Source: Bidens hawaiensis (lineage: Eukaryota; Streptophyta; Magnoliopsida; Asterales; Asteraceae). From it: a DNA stretch of 64,000 nucleotides. The DNA lies in NCBI GenBank assembly GCA_021521415.1, contig JAIQDT010005794.1, positions 89,954 through 153,953 on the forward strand, written 5' to 3'. This document shows positions 24,043 to 34,655 of this stretch, piece after piece. The notes beneath the pieces were generated by a model. It had not been told where the DNA came from. It ran no database searches and saw only the letters and a list, made by a program, of their open reading frames with translations. The position numbers and the translations under genes were made by a program. Position 1 is the stretch's first letter. Every line of letters starts with the position of its first letter.

Positions 24043-24807
24043 ATGTCGACGCCACCCTCATCATCATCCGATTCGATGACGCATGCTCACGGGAAGGAAC
24101 CGCAGTTACCTACTGCCTCGCCACCCCGTGTAGTCCCGGAACTCGAAGCTCCTGCACCAAAGAAGTACCGCCTATCCGGAGGCTTGTATGACAACAACGT
24201 TAGCTGGGAATGGTACCCCAACATGATCAGACGTATGGTCTACCGTGAACAAGTTCCCCCATTGCCTCACCCGAACCACCCTACTTACCCTAACACTCTA
24301 CCACCTATAACCGAACCTGTAGAGCGAGTTCTCGCAGCTGTCGTTTCTTGTTTGGAGCGTGATGTGGGTTACATGCGCTACACTAGAGAAAATGTTGCCA
24401 GACTGTTTAAAGATGGAACCGAGACTCAGGAGGAGATTGCCCGCATGGCAGCGGCAATGAAAGAAATGCAAGAGACTAGTGAGCAATAAACCAAGGTTAT
24501 GATGAAGATGCAAGCCGAGATGATAGACTTGCAAGAGCAACTCCAAGAAGCAAGGACCCGAACCGAAATAGCCTTAGAACGTTGCGATATCCTACAAATG
24601 CAACTTGCCCAGAACGTAGCAGAACCTGAGGCAGAGCCCGAGGCAGAGCCTGATGTAGAACCTGAAGAAGATCCCGAAGAGGAGCCTGAGGAGGATCCCG
24701 AGGAAGATCCCGAAGAGGAGCCCGAGGAGGAACCTGAAGAAGAACCGAAGGAGGAACCAGCTGAGGAGGAGGCACATTCAGAGGTGTCCTCAGATGACGA
24801 CATCTAG
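24043..24807 (+). pseudogene. Extra frame upstream of gag (coiled coil plus acidic repeat), one internal stop
   Basis: A 255-codon frame from ATG 24043 to TAG 24805-24807, broken once by TAA at 24487-24489. The first part is Pro/Ser-rich with a YxxNMIRRMVYREQ-like segment. The middle (after the stop) has heptad-like MMKMQAEMIDLQEQLQ, a likely coiled coil. The end is a low-complexity run of EPEEDPEEEP units. I do not recognise a family. It precedes gag-pol by 238 bp and has its own ATG. It could be two small proteins, one protein with a recent nonsense mutation, or a frame read through. Confidence 0.6.
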
Positions 24808-25045
24808 TGAGGATGACACTTAGATGGAGGGGTTGTCTCCATCCGAACTATTATTTTTCTATAATTTTAAGGATTGATTGGAAATACTTTGTAGCGAATA
24901 CAATGGTTTTAATCATGAATTTTTAATTAGACTAATAAGTGGTTGTGATGTGATGTTGTTTTTTTTTTCTTACCTATCTTTTATTACATGTATGGTGTGT
25001 TGTATATGAAAGAAAAATTCACGTTTTATACTATGATTCTAGGAA

Positions 25046-28000
25046 ATGGCCGGAAGAAACGCTGGACGAGGACGAGGTAACATCAGCATGACTGCAGCTG
25101 AACTCCAAACCCTGCTGAATGACCATGTTGCTGCCGCTTTAGCTGCACACGTTCAAAATCAAACAGGAGGTCCGAATGGAGCATGTACCTTCAAGAACTA
25201 CTTAGACTGCAAGCCCAGTACGTTTAAGGGCACTGAGGGAGCTATAGGCTTCCTGCGTTGGGCTGAGAAGGCCGAGTCGGCCTTTGAGATGTGTAATTGT
25301 CCCCCTGCCAGTAGGGTCAAATTCGCTGCTGGGACACTTGAGGATTCCGCCCTCACTTGGTGGAATTCGAACGTCCAGATCCTTGGATTGGAACTGGCTA
25401 ACGCGATGAACTGGGAGGAGTTCAAAAACATGATGCGAGAGGAGTACTGTCCGAGGGAAGAAATTTCGAAGTTAGAGTCGGAGTTTTGGTCGTTGAAAAT
25501 GGTGGGTTCAGAGATTGAAAGCTACACTACTCGTTCGCACGAGTTGGCAGTGATGTGTCCGCGGATGGTGGATCCGCCGAGCAAGAGAATAGAGATGTAC
25601 ATTGATGGGTTAGCACCACAGATTCAGGGTATGGTGACGTCTTCCAGACCAGCCACGATCCAACAAGCGATCCGTTTGGCTCACAAACTGACGGATCAGG
25701 CTGTGACCCAGGGTGCGTTACCACCGAGGGGTTCGACTGTTAAAGCCCGTGACAACCCGAGTAATGACCACGTCAGCAACAGTAACAACAACAGCAACCC
25801 GAACAGCGGGAAGAGAAAGTTTGACAACACCAGATCTTCATCCTCAAACCTCCCACCGCAACACCACTACCGTAAGCCCGAATTTACTCGGAGTTTCAAC
25901 ACTCAGAATCACAACAACAACAACGGTAGCGGGCAGGTTTCGAGCGGATATGTTGGGAAATATCCAAAGTGCAACAGGTGCAACTTTCATCATGTTGGTC
26001 AATGTGACCGTGTCAAGTGTCAAAGATGCGGAAAGATAGGTCATCAAGCGAAAGAATGTAGAGGAGACCTTGCGGCGAAGGGTGCTCCTAAGCCACCGAT
26101 GACGACTAAGGGATGTTTTGAATGTGGACAGGAAGGTCATTTCCGGAAGGATTGCCCCAAGCTGAAACATAATGACAACAATGGGGGCAATGGAAGTGGC
26201 AGTAATGGTGGAGGAAATGGCAAAGGAAGAGCGTTTGTGATTGGATCAGGTCAAGCCCGCAGAGATCCGCATGTGGTGTCTGGTAAGTTCCCTGTAAACG
26301 ATTGTTTTGCTTCTGTTTTGTTTGACACTGGAGCTGATAGGAGTTTTGTGTCAAAGGCCTTTAGCCAACTTTTAAACCTTACTCCAACCCCGTTAGACGC
26401 TAAGTTTCCTGTTGAATTAGCTAACGGCAAAACTGTAATAACAACTCATATACTTGCGGGATGTAAGTTGAAACTGTCAGGTCATGTCTTTGACATCGAC
26501 CTTATTCCTTTTACGCTTAGTAGTTTCGATGTCGTTGTCGGCATGGACTGGTTATCCGAGAACCGAGCGGAGATTATATGCCATGATAAGATAGTCCATA
26601 TTACCACCCCTTCTGGCGAGATCATTTCGGTCCGAGGCGAGAGAAGCGGCATGACCACCAGCGTCATTACCCTTATGAAGGCGCAGAAGTATTTACGAAA
26701 GGGTCATCCGGCAATTTTGGCGCAGATTGTTGAGAAACCCGCGGAGGAGAAACGAATTGAAGACATACCGGTTGTGCGAGACTTCCCGGAAGTTTTCCCG
26801 GAGGATTTACCTGGACTCCCTCCTATTCGTCAAGTCGAATTTCAGATCGAGTTGACACCCGGTGCAGCACCCATAGCACGAGCCCCGTATCGGCTCGCAC
26901 CGGCGGAACTTCAGGAGTTGTCCACCCAGTTGCAAGATTTGTTGGATAAAGGTTTTATCCGACCTAGCTCATCGCCATGGGGAGCCCCTGTCTTGTTTGT
27001 CCGAAAGAAAGACGGGACTTTCCGAATGTGCATCGACTACCGGGAGTTGAACAAGATGACGGTCAAGAACCGTTATCCTTTACCCCGAATTGATGATTTG
27101 TTTGACCAGCTTCAGGGATCGAGTTACTACTCGAAGATCGATCTACGATCCGGTTATCACCAGCTGAGAGTGCGCGAAAAAGATATTTCAAAAACGGCTT
27201 TCAGAACACGGTATGGTCACTACGAGTTTTCGGTTATGCCTTTTGGCCTAACCAACGCACCAGCCGTATTTATGGATCTCATGAATCGAGTATGCAAGGC
27301 GTACCTCGACAAGTTCGTGATTGTTTTCATCGATGATATTCTCGTCTATTCCAAGAACGAGACTGACCACGAAGAGCACTTAAGGATAATTCTGGAACTA
27401 CTGAAGAAGGAACAACTGTATGCTAAACTCTCGAAATGTGAATTCTGGCTTCGCGAGGTTCACTTTTTAGGACATGTGATCAACGAGAATGGTATCCATG
27501 TCGATCCCGGTAAGGTAGAGGCCATCAAAAACTGGGAAGCACCTAAGACTCCGACTGAGGTGCGACAATTCCTAGGACTGGCCGGCTACTATCGGCGTTT
27601 CATCGAGGGATTTTCAAAGATTGCTCAACCCCTCACCGCTTTGACTCACAAGGGCACTAAGTACAACTGGGGTGACGCGCAAGAATCCGCTTTTCAACTG
27701 TTGAAAACCAAGCTTTGTAGCGCCCCTATTTTAGCTCTCCCCGAGGGAACGGAAAACTTTGAGGTACACTGTGACGCATCTATACAAGGTCTCGGTTGTG
27801 TGCTGATGCAACTCGAGAAGGTTATAGCCTACGCCTCTAGACAACTACGGGTTCACGAGAAGAACTACACGACCCACGATTTGGAACTCGGAGCTGTAGT
27901 GTTTGCTCTTAAGATATGGAGGCATTACTTGTACGGTACCAAGTTTACCATTTACACCGACCACAAGAGTCTCCAACATATCTACGATCAGAAGGAGCTG

Positions 28001-29647
28001 AACATGCGACAGCGTCGTTGGGTCGAGCTGCTTAAAGATTACGATTGTGCCATCAAGTACCACCGTGGCAAGGCCAATGTGGTGGCCGACGCCCTCAGCA
28101 GAAAAGAAACAGATAAACCCAGACGGGTGAGAGCATTGCAACTTACGATTCATGCCAGCTTACCCAATCAGATTCGCGATGCGCAACTGGAAGCGTTGAA
28201 AGATGATAATCTTCCATCGGAACTCATGCGGGGCATGAGCAAGCAACTTGAAACCAGATCGGACGGGGTCCGATATTTTGAGAACCGGATTTGGGTTCCA
28301 CGATACGGAGAATTGAGAACTCTAGTGATGGACGAAGCTCACAAGTCCCGATATTCTATCCACCCTGGCTCAGATAAAATGTATCATGATTTAAAGGAAC
28401 TTTACTGGTGGCCGAACATGAAAGCCGACATTGCCACCTACGTGAGCAAATGCTTGACTTGTGCCAGAGTCAAGATAGAATACCAGAAACCATCTGGTCT
28501 ACTGCAACAACCGGAACTCCCAATGTGGAAATGGGAACACATCTCAATGGACTTTATTACGGGTTTGCCTAAAACACCGACGGGATGCGATACCATCTGG
28601 GTGATCGTTGACCGGTTGACTAAATCGGCGCACTTCCTAGCGATTAAGGAAACAGACAAAATGGAAAGACTGACTCGTGTCTACATGAAGGAAGTAGTGT
28701 CGAGACACGGAGTGCCTGTCTCGATCATTTCCGATCGAGATTCTCGTTTTACCTCACACTTTTGGAAGTCGCTGCAAAGCGCACTGGGCACACGTCTCGA
28801 TATGAGTACCGCATACCATCCTCAGACGGATGGGCAAAGTGAACGGACTATTCAGACCCTGGAGGATATGTTGCGTGCATGCGTCTTAGATTTCGGAAAA
28901 AGTTGGGAACCCCACTTACCCTTGGTAGAGTTTTCGTATAATAACAGCTACCACGCAAGTATTAAGGTAGCGCCGTTTGAAGCGCTGTACGGACGGAAGT
29001 GTCGATCACCACTCTGCTGGGCAGAGGTGGGTGATAGCCAAATCACTGGTCCGGAACTGGTACTCGAAACCTCGGAAAAGATTGTTCAAATCCGAAATCG
29101 CATGGCAGCAGCACGAGATCGCCAAAAGAGTTACGCCGACAAGCGCCGAAAACCTCTCGAATTTCAAGTAAACGATCGAGTGTTACTCAAAGTCTCACCC
29201 TGGAAAGGTGTGGTTCGCTTTGGTAAGCGAAACAAACTCAACCCACGATATGTTGGTCCGTACCGGATAACTGAGCGCATTGGTCCGGTGGCGTACCGAC
29301 TGGACCTACCAACAGAACTCAGTGGCGTACACGATGTATTCCACGTATCAAATTTGAAGAAATGCCTATCTGATGAAACCCAAGTAGTCCCTTTGGAGGA
29401 ACTACAAGTTGATGAACAGTTACGGTTCATTGAGGAACCAGTCGAGGTTTTGGATTGGGAAACCAAAACGCTCAAACACAGCAAAATTCCAATTGTTAAG
29501 GTTCGTTGGAACTCGAGACGTGGACCGGAGTTCACATGGGAACGCGAGGATCACATGATGAAAAAGTATCCTCACCTTTTTGAAGGGCTAACCAAACACC
29601 GAAAACCGCGAAACCCGGCAAACCGTCAAACATCACCGGAGGTATGA
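25046..29647 (+). CDS. Gag-Pol polyprotein of the young chromovirus, frame open
   Basis: A single 1533-residue frame starting at ATG 25046. In order: a gag domain (about residues 60-195, with [13 protein letters not shown] and ALTWWN); a CCHC knuckle [14 protein letters not shown] (about 325); a second, [14 protein letters not shown] (about 357); protease motif DTGAD (Asp about 427); reverse transcriptase with FIDDIL (about 761); RNase H with CDAS (about 909) and TDHKS (about 971); an HHCC integrase finger; an integrase DD35E core (Asp about 1169, Asp about 1230, Glu about 1266); and a chromodomain-like tail (FTWEREDHM region, about 1470-1515). All catalytic motifs I checked are present and there is no stop or frameshift. 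With near-identical LTRs this copy could still be able to move. Gag and Pol in one frame is the known chromovirus arrangement. Confidence 0.95.
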   Translation: MAGRNAGRGRGNISMTAAELQTLLNDHVAAALAAHVQNQTGGPNGACTFKNYLDCKPSTFKGTEGAIGFLRWAEKAESAFEMCNCPPASRVKFAAGTLEDSALTWWNSNVQILGLELANAMNWEEFKNMMREEYCPREEISKLESEFWSLKMVGSEIESYTTRSHELAVMCPRMVDPPSKRIEMYIDGLAPQIQGMVTSSRPATIQQAIRLAHKLTDQAVTQGALPPRGSTVKARDNPSNDHVSNSNNNSNPNSGKRKFDNTRSSSSNLPPQHHYRKPEFTRSFNTQNHNNNNGSGQVSSGYVGKYPKCNRCNFHHVGQCDRVKCQRCGKIGHQAKECRGDLAAKGAPKPPMTTKGCFECGQEGHFRKDCPKLKHNDNNGGNGSGSNGGGNGKGRAFVIGSGQARRDPHVVSGKFPVNDCFASVLFDTGADRSFVSKAFSQLLNLTPTPLDAKFPVELANGKTVITTHILAGCKLKLSGHVFDIDLIPFTLSSFDVVVGMDWLSENRAEIICHDKIVHITTPSGEIISVRGERSGMTTSVITLMKAQKYLRKGHPAILAQIVEKPAEEKRIEDIPVVRDFPEVFPEDLPGLPPIRQVEFQIELTPGAAPIARAPYRLAPAELQELSTQLQDLLDKGFIRPSSSPWGAPVLFVRKKDGTFRMCIDYRELNKMTVKNRYPLPRIDDLFDQLQGSSYYSKIDLRSGYHQLRVREKDISKTAFRTRYGHYEFSVMPFGLTNAPAVFMDLMNRVCKAYLDKFVIVFIDDILVYSKNETDHEEHLRIILELLKKEQLYAKLSKCEFWLREVHFLGHVINENGIHVDPGKVEAIKNWEAPKTPTEVRQFLGLAGYYRRFIEGFSKIAQPLTALTHKGTKYNWGDAQESAFQLLKTKLCSAPILALPEGTENFEVHCDASIQGLGCVLMQLEKVIAYASRQLRVHEKNYTTHDLELGAVVFALKIWRHYLYGTKFTIYTDHKSLQHIYDQKELNMRQRRWVELLKDYDCAIKYHRGKANVVADALSRKETDKPRRVRALQLTIHASLPNQIRDAQLEALKDDNLPSELMRGMSKQLETRSDGVRYFENRIWVPRYGELRTLVMDEAHKSRYSIHPGSDKMYHDLKELYWWPNMKADIATYVSKCLTCARVKIEYQKPSGLLQQPELPMWKWEHISMDFITGLPKTPTGCDTIWVIVDRLTKSAHFLAIKETDKMERLTRVYMKEVVSRHGVPVSIISDRDSRFTSHFWKSLQSALGTRLDMSTAYHPQTDGQSERTIQTLEDMLRACVLDFGKSWEPHLPLVEFSYNNSYHASIKVAPFEALYGRKCRSPLCWAEVGDSQITGPELVLETSEKIVQIRNRMAAARDRQKSYADKRRKPLEFQVNDRVLLKVSPWKGVVRFGKRNKLNPRYVGPYRITERIGPVAYRLDLPTELSGVHDVFHVSNLKKCLSDETQVVPLEELQVDEQLRFIEEPVEVLDWETKTLKHSKIPIVKVRWNSRRGPEFTWEREDHMMKKYPHLFEGLTKHRKPRNPANRQTSPEV

Positions 29648-29779
29648 ACTAAATTTCGGGACGAAATTTCTTTCTACTAGGGGATGATATGACAAACTGA
29701 AAATCTTTCTTACTTTTTCAGGCTCTCATCACGACTTGACTCAAATTTTCGGGACGAAAATTCTTTAACATGGGAATGA
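29648..29779 (+). other. 3' untranslated part with polypurine tract, partly duplicated
   Basis: The palindromic phrase TTTCGGGACGAAA occurs twice (about 29655 and 29746). Each is followed by a purine-rich run (ctaggggatgata, catgggaatgat) and then TGAC. The second run (29769-29779) directly abuts the 3' LTR and is the functional tract. The first looks like an old duplicate of the same signal. Confidence 0.7.
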
Positions 29780-32506
29780 TGTGACAATCGTCAATTTCAG
29801 GTTAACCTCGTTAACTCAACTCCGTTAATTCAAACTTTAAGATCGTTGAATCTATAACTCATACTTCATTACATTTAAACTAGGGTTTAAATGACGCTTA
29901 ACACTTACTACATGTGTAGTAGTCTTTCGGGATTTGCACCGAAACGCAAACGATTGAGGAATAAACGAAGCACACTAAAACACTAATGATGTGATAACTA
30001 TGTGTTAGGATTATGTGTTATATTATTGTCATGATTATGTGCAAGTTAGGATAGAATGTTCTAGAAAAACAACACTTGAAAGTAGAAGGACTAGAGTGTA
30101 ACTTGTTTGTTTATAAATATATCACTAATAAACAAACCCTAACCTATTATTCTAAACCTACAACACCACCGATCGGCTCTCTCTCCCTCTCTTGACCCAC
30201 GGCTGCCGTCCACCATCACACACATATACACATCAAATCAAGAGATTAATCCAAGAACTAGGTGCTAGGAAGGTATACTTGATCATCTCTTACCTCTTTG
30301 TTGTTTAATTTTGATGTTTGATGGGTTGTGTGAAAACCCTAAATCGGCCGATCTTGTATGTATGTGATTGTTATGATTCTTGTTAGTTGGATAATAGATT
30401 GATAACTAGATTGATATTGATACATGATTGATTGTTGTTCTTGATTTGAATTAAAACACAAACCCTAATCTTGTATGTATGGTGTGATTGATATGCATGG
30501 ATAGTAGTTATAGTGTCTAGAGGGTTATATGGATGCATGATAGTTCATAGATTGTTATTATGATGAGTTTTGATGTGAACAGATTCTGGACAGAACGTAT
30601 ATACGATGTTTAACTGACTGTAACGAAGTGTAAACGTGAAAATTGATTGAGATTGTGGGTACTGCAGTAAACTAGGTTGAGTCTAGTTTCTATGAAGTAT
30701 AAATTCGTAATTTTTGGATAAGTGGAAGTATACTTTTATGATTTTACAAAAACGTGATGCAAAGCTGAGCTGTTAGACCTGCTGTTAGGTTATGTTGTAA
30801 ATGTTATATCTCATGAACTACGAGACCAATTGGGTTGGTTCCACTTCTGGAGGTTGACTCACTGAGTTAGGAACCAAACCCAAGTGGTCTTGCATTTATT
30901 GGATTTTTCGTTTAACGGGAATTGCAAATAACATTCTGATGTGCATGAATCTGACTGATATAAGTTAGCTGTAATGTTTTGATCATTATGAACAGTCTAT
31001 ATGGAATAAAAATAAGATAAAAGATGTTCTGGAAACCTAAGATATGTATGCTCCTGTGGTAATTTTTGGTAAATTAATTGAGACGTTATAATCGGTAAAC
31101 TAGTGCAATCTTTCAAGTAGAAATTCTGTCATAACGAAACTAGCTGCTGAGTTGTATAGGAATGCATGAAATATGATAGTTTTTATATAATTGTTGTATT
31201 TTGACCAAAATACCCTTGCGGGGAATAGTTGCTAGTTGATTGCCATGAATTGACCAAATTGCCCTTATGGGGAATAATGGTTAGTTAGTCTTTGTTTGTT
31301 GACCAAAATGCCCCTACGGGAATAATTGCTAATAAGTATGTTATTAATACGTGACACGAAAGTAATTGCTCACTCATGTATCGTATCACAATTTTACTTG
31401 TTTAAGTCACACACGATTCACAAACGAAACACGAAACATGTTACGTGCATAGGTATTATGTGCCGAGTCTAGAGACTCGTTAAACATTCCGATACTTAGA
31501 AAATCTCTTTGTTATTTTAGAACGCTAGAGAGTTTTCTACGACGCGCATCACTCGGTGATCTAGATCGGATATTCTTCGCAAACAGTGAGTTCACTTACC
31601 CCACTCTTAAACTGTTTTCAAACTTTTTTCACTTGGGGGAGATAACATACTCCGATAAACATATTTTCTGAGATAAACGCATATGAAAGATTTTGTTATA
31701 AATTATATATCACTTGTAAAGGCTAAGCGGCATACGTAACATTTGAAGTCCCACACATCGGACCGGTTAATATTTGGAATAGCGAGTCACTTTTGGGTAG
31801 TACTACTGGGTTTGACAAACCCCACCCGACGCTAAGCTCAACTGGAGGTTGAGTGGGTGTAAATTTTGGCTAACACTTACCATGGTCTGGAGGACCTGGT
31901 GACGGGCACTTGATAAACAGTCAGCTTCGGTCGCGAACCACTTAGCGATACTTGTTGTATAGATTAGCTACCTATCGATATATAATTTGACATAACACTA
32001 TCTGGTAATGCAAAACACTTAAACGCTGTAACGTGGTTACACACTTAAACGCTGTAACGTGGTTACACACTTAAACGCTGTAACGTAGTTACACACTCAA
32101 ACGCTGTAACGTGGTAACACACTCAAACGTCGTAACGGGGTTACGCAACATTTAAACGTCGTAACGAGGTTACGCAAAACGCTAAACGATTTATCTTATT
32201 TTACTTGTGAACTCACCAACCTTGTGTTGACACTTTTAGTATGTTATTCTCAGGTAGCCGAGGCGGGCGCGCGGTTTAGGAGCATGCATTAATGAAAACA
32301 CTTTTATTCTGCAAACTTAATTTTAACAGTTACATTTGGTTTTAAGTCGTCCTGCGTGACGCAACTTTTGAATTAAGGTTTTACGCTTCCGCACTTACTT
32401 TCATTTAAACGTTTTTCTTTGGTTTGGTTATAACTAATGATTCCGATCCTGCCAGTTCACACCCTCTGACGGTAAAACTCCGTTAGTGGATTTTGAGGGT
32501 GTGACA
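29780..32506 (+). repeat. 3' LTR of the young gypsy element
   Basis: 2727 bp, same length as the 5' LTR, five substitutions, no indels. Its end joins the MULE transposase sequence at the duplicated ATACC. Confidence 0.95.
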
Positions 32507-33091
32507 ATACCAGGCCCTGATATGTGGGCACCCTCAAAATGCCCAACAATAATAACTACACCTAAACATCATACTCAGATTGGCAGACCGAAGAAGAGCA
32601 GGAAGAAGGCACTAGGCGAGAAGAAGAAATTGGCAGCTAGCAAGAAGATGAAGAGGAAGATTGAAGAGGTTCAGGAAGTGTTTTCTGCAGAAGGAAGACT
32701 TACCAAGTTGGGGCATGAAAAAAGTTGTGGAAGATGTGGAGGTTACGGACACAACATCAGAACTTGCAGGGCACCAATTCAACCATAATGATGTCAACTA
32801 TAAAGTTGTGTTTGAGTTAGATTGATGGTGTGTGATCCTATTTAAGACTTTTGTTTGAACTTGCTGGTACCATGTGTGTGTTATCATGGTTTGTGTTTGA
32901 AACAATTTAAGACTTGTAGCATGTGTGTTTGATTTGGGACATGATGGTTTGTATGCTATTTTGACAGTATTTGTTTAATGCTTTTAAAACTAGTAGCATG
33001 TAGGCAAATCATGCAAACATTACAATAGATTTAATCATGTCAAATTAATGTACAATTCAAATGCAAACAATACTAGAAACTAACTACAATG

Positions 33092-33334
33092 TTACTTCCA
33101 ATGACAATCATCATTTGACCAGTCAGAGTCCCACACTGGATCGTCTTCGTATGGATCATGAAAGTAAACTTCTTCCGGCTCACTGGTGTACTTGAAAGCT
33201 GCTTTCACAACCTCAGGGTCATAATCATCACCAGGATCCATTTCATATTCTTCCCTTTGTCTAAATAAGTCATCTTCTTGCACTAAATAAGCCATCAACT
33301 CATCTTCACCCAATTGATATTCCTTGTCTTCCAT
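33092..33334 (-). other. Acidic 80-residue frame in the MULE
   Basis: A strongly acidic frame on the - strand, starting MEDKEYQLGEDELMAYL and ending in a Trp/Asp-rich tail. It lies between the transposase 3' end and the GRF gene. It may be a small MULE-encoded protein or the 3' part of the GRF transcript unit. No family recognised; there are no internal stops over 243 bp of otherwise AT-rich DNA. Confidence 0.35.
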
Positions 33335-33548
33335 TTGACTTTTGCCTTGGTCAAACTACACTTTATCAATTTCATCGTTCCCTAACTCAACATTCTCAGT
33401 TTCATCATGGCTGCAACATGACTGATAATGTGGAACACAAATTTAAAGTAAATAGATGAAACAAGAAGCTCTAAAATTTAACATAAACTAAAATAACAAC
33501 AACAAAGATTACATTATCCCATACTACAAAGACAATGTTAACAGCTAA

Positions 33549-34049
33549 TCAATAAAAACACACATAAACGAAGAACAAAAACCAACTAATTCCTAGCAAC
33601 ATCTTCAAGCTTGTTACTTCTTTGGTTTTCATTCTTGCAAAATCATCTTTCTTGTTCATCATCTTCACCATTGCTTGAATTACCTTTTCACAACTAGGGC
33701 ATGTGGGATCATCAGCCCATTATAGCCATTCACAACTCCCCTTCTGTAACAGACTAAATATATCAACAAATAAACAACCCTAATTCGATTCACAGATTAG
33801 AACAATTACCCCTAAAATTGACCTAAGCAACACGACAGACCAAATCATCATCGATTAACAGAGTAGAACCCTAATTCGTGAGTAATTAAAACTTACACAG
33901 CACAAGAATCGACGCCCCGGGTTTGAATCGGTCCTGGATATCCGGTAACATGTCGCGACACCACATGAACATCTCACACAAAGCTCATCCGCACGGCAAG
34001 GCTTGGAAGGTGAACCTGAGGAGAGTTGACTTGACTTGGATTGAGACAT
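33549..34049 (-). pseudogene. MULE-borne GRF zinc-finger gene with one stop
   Basis: It reads on the - strand inside the MULE, just inboard of the right TIR. Exon 1 is 34049-33897 and begins MSQSKSSQLSSGS. The intron has a GTAAGT donor and ACAG acceptor. Exon 2 is 33743-33549. The joined frame holds a GRF-type zinc finger: C-x-C, then YRISRTDSNPGRRFLCC in exon 1 and GSCEW in exon 2. A Lys-rich probable coiled coil and a hydrophobic tail (WFLFFVYVCFY, a possible membrane anchor) follow. An in-frame TAA (33720-33722) falls right after CEWL, so the copy is probably dead. GRF fingers bind nucleic acid in other proteins; the function in a MULE is unknown to me. Confidence 0.65.
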
Positions 34050-34315
34050 CCGTCAATCCGTCGCCGGATAATGAAATATTAAAGGGTTGAGAGAATCGCC
34101 GGAGATGGTAGCATAAAGGGAAAGGGGGTAGATCGATTAGTTATAAAGGAATCAGGGATAACATAGTAATTTCCTTTTTTTTAACGGGTCAACTGACAGT
34201 AGGAGTCAGAGAAACCCGCCGGAGAAACACAGTGGCCCAAACTTTGCAAATTCTTTTTCAGGGGTAAACCCATCGAACGTGGATATAAACCAGAGAGATA
34301 AAATGCAGATTTCTC

Positions 34316-34655
34316 TGACTTAAAAGAAGTTTGTTTGTTACAAGTGGTTAAACAATTGGCGCCATAACCCAATTCAATTGTATGGAGACAAAGCATTAAC
34401 TGCCCTCTAATAATAATCAACTTTCTTATAGGTATTTACTTACCATAAGATACACAACTTGTTATATGGGATTATAAAAACAAATCGAAACTCAGAATAG
34501 GATCAATAACAAGCATCTTTTACAAAATAATTGGACGCGTGTATAAATATCATCTATACAAGTATATCAAAGTCCGATATAAATATGATGTATGCCTCTT
34601 ATGTTGTATCTTCTCTAGCCCGAAACAAGAAACAAACAAGATAACAACCACCTGA
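34316..34655. other. 3' flank of PLD zeta
   Basis: Between the MULE target duplication and the PLD stop codon. It should contain the 3' UTR of the - strand gene; no other feature seen. Confidence 0.5.

Larger units (their letters stand above)
21140..32506 (+). mobile_element. Young full-length Ty3/gypsy chromovirus (Tekay-like)
   Basis: 11,367 bp, bounded by identical 5 bp duplications ATACC (21135-21139 and 32507-32511). The LTRs are each 2727 bp and start TGTGACA and end TGTGACA. Compared line by line they differ at five positions (22159, 22979, 22984, 23084 and 23471 in the left copy) with no indels. Order inside: LTR, primer site for initiator Met tRNA, an extra upstream frame, a single gag-pol frame, purine tract, LTR. 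Order of domains and a C-terminal chromodomain-like segment place it in the chromoviruses; Tekay is the likely lineage (inference from the long LTRs and sequence style). Confidence 0.95.
18454..32788 (+). pseudogene. MULE transposase (MuDR type), broken
   Basis: Exon order: 18454-18514, 18595-~20275, ~20347-~20852, ~20919-21139, then (after the gypsy insertion) 32507-32788. The parts in order are: an acidic N-terminal region; a MuDR DNA-binding-like segment with CPWTMHIS and NWCVKAIPKKHNC (about 19600-19700); the MULE catalytic region with LLGLDGCFMKGKYPGQ and AFAIVEAE (about 20050-20180); a SWIM zinc finger CTCRRW...MPCKH (about 20970-21010); and a CCHC knuckle CGRCGGYGHNIRTC near the C-terminus (about 32725-32770). 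The damage I see is a frame change near 18693, an in-frame TAA at 18751 and another at 19822-19824, and a one-base frame loss near 20380 just after VFP. In addition, the gypsy element sits between the codons for IRPI and GPDMW. Confidence 0.85.
18139..34315 (+). mobile_element. Full-length decayed Mutator-like transposon (MULE), split by a gypsy insertion
   Basis: The left end (GAGAAATCTGTATTTTGTCT...) and inverted right end (GAGAAATCTGCATTTTATCT...) are TIRs. They share, among others, GGTTTATATCCACGTTCGAT and a later GTTTCTCxGGCGGGTT and CCTACxGTCAGTTGACCCGT. The flanks taacttaaa (18130-18138) and tgacttaaa (34316-34324) are a 9 bp target duplication with one mismatch. Removing the 11.4 kb gypsy insertion leaves an element of about 4.8 kb. 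It carries a transposase gene on + and a GRF zinc-finger gene on -. Both genes have disabling mutations, so this copy is not autonomous now. Confidence 0.9.

Noticed and set aside
24426..24803. Ser/Gly-rich 125-codon minus-strand frame
   Set aside because: Antisense shadow of the acidic GAG/CCC-rich repeat in the frame upstream of gag.
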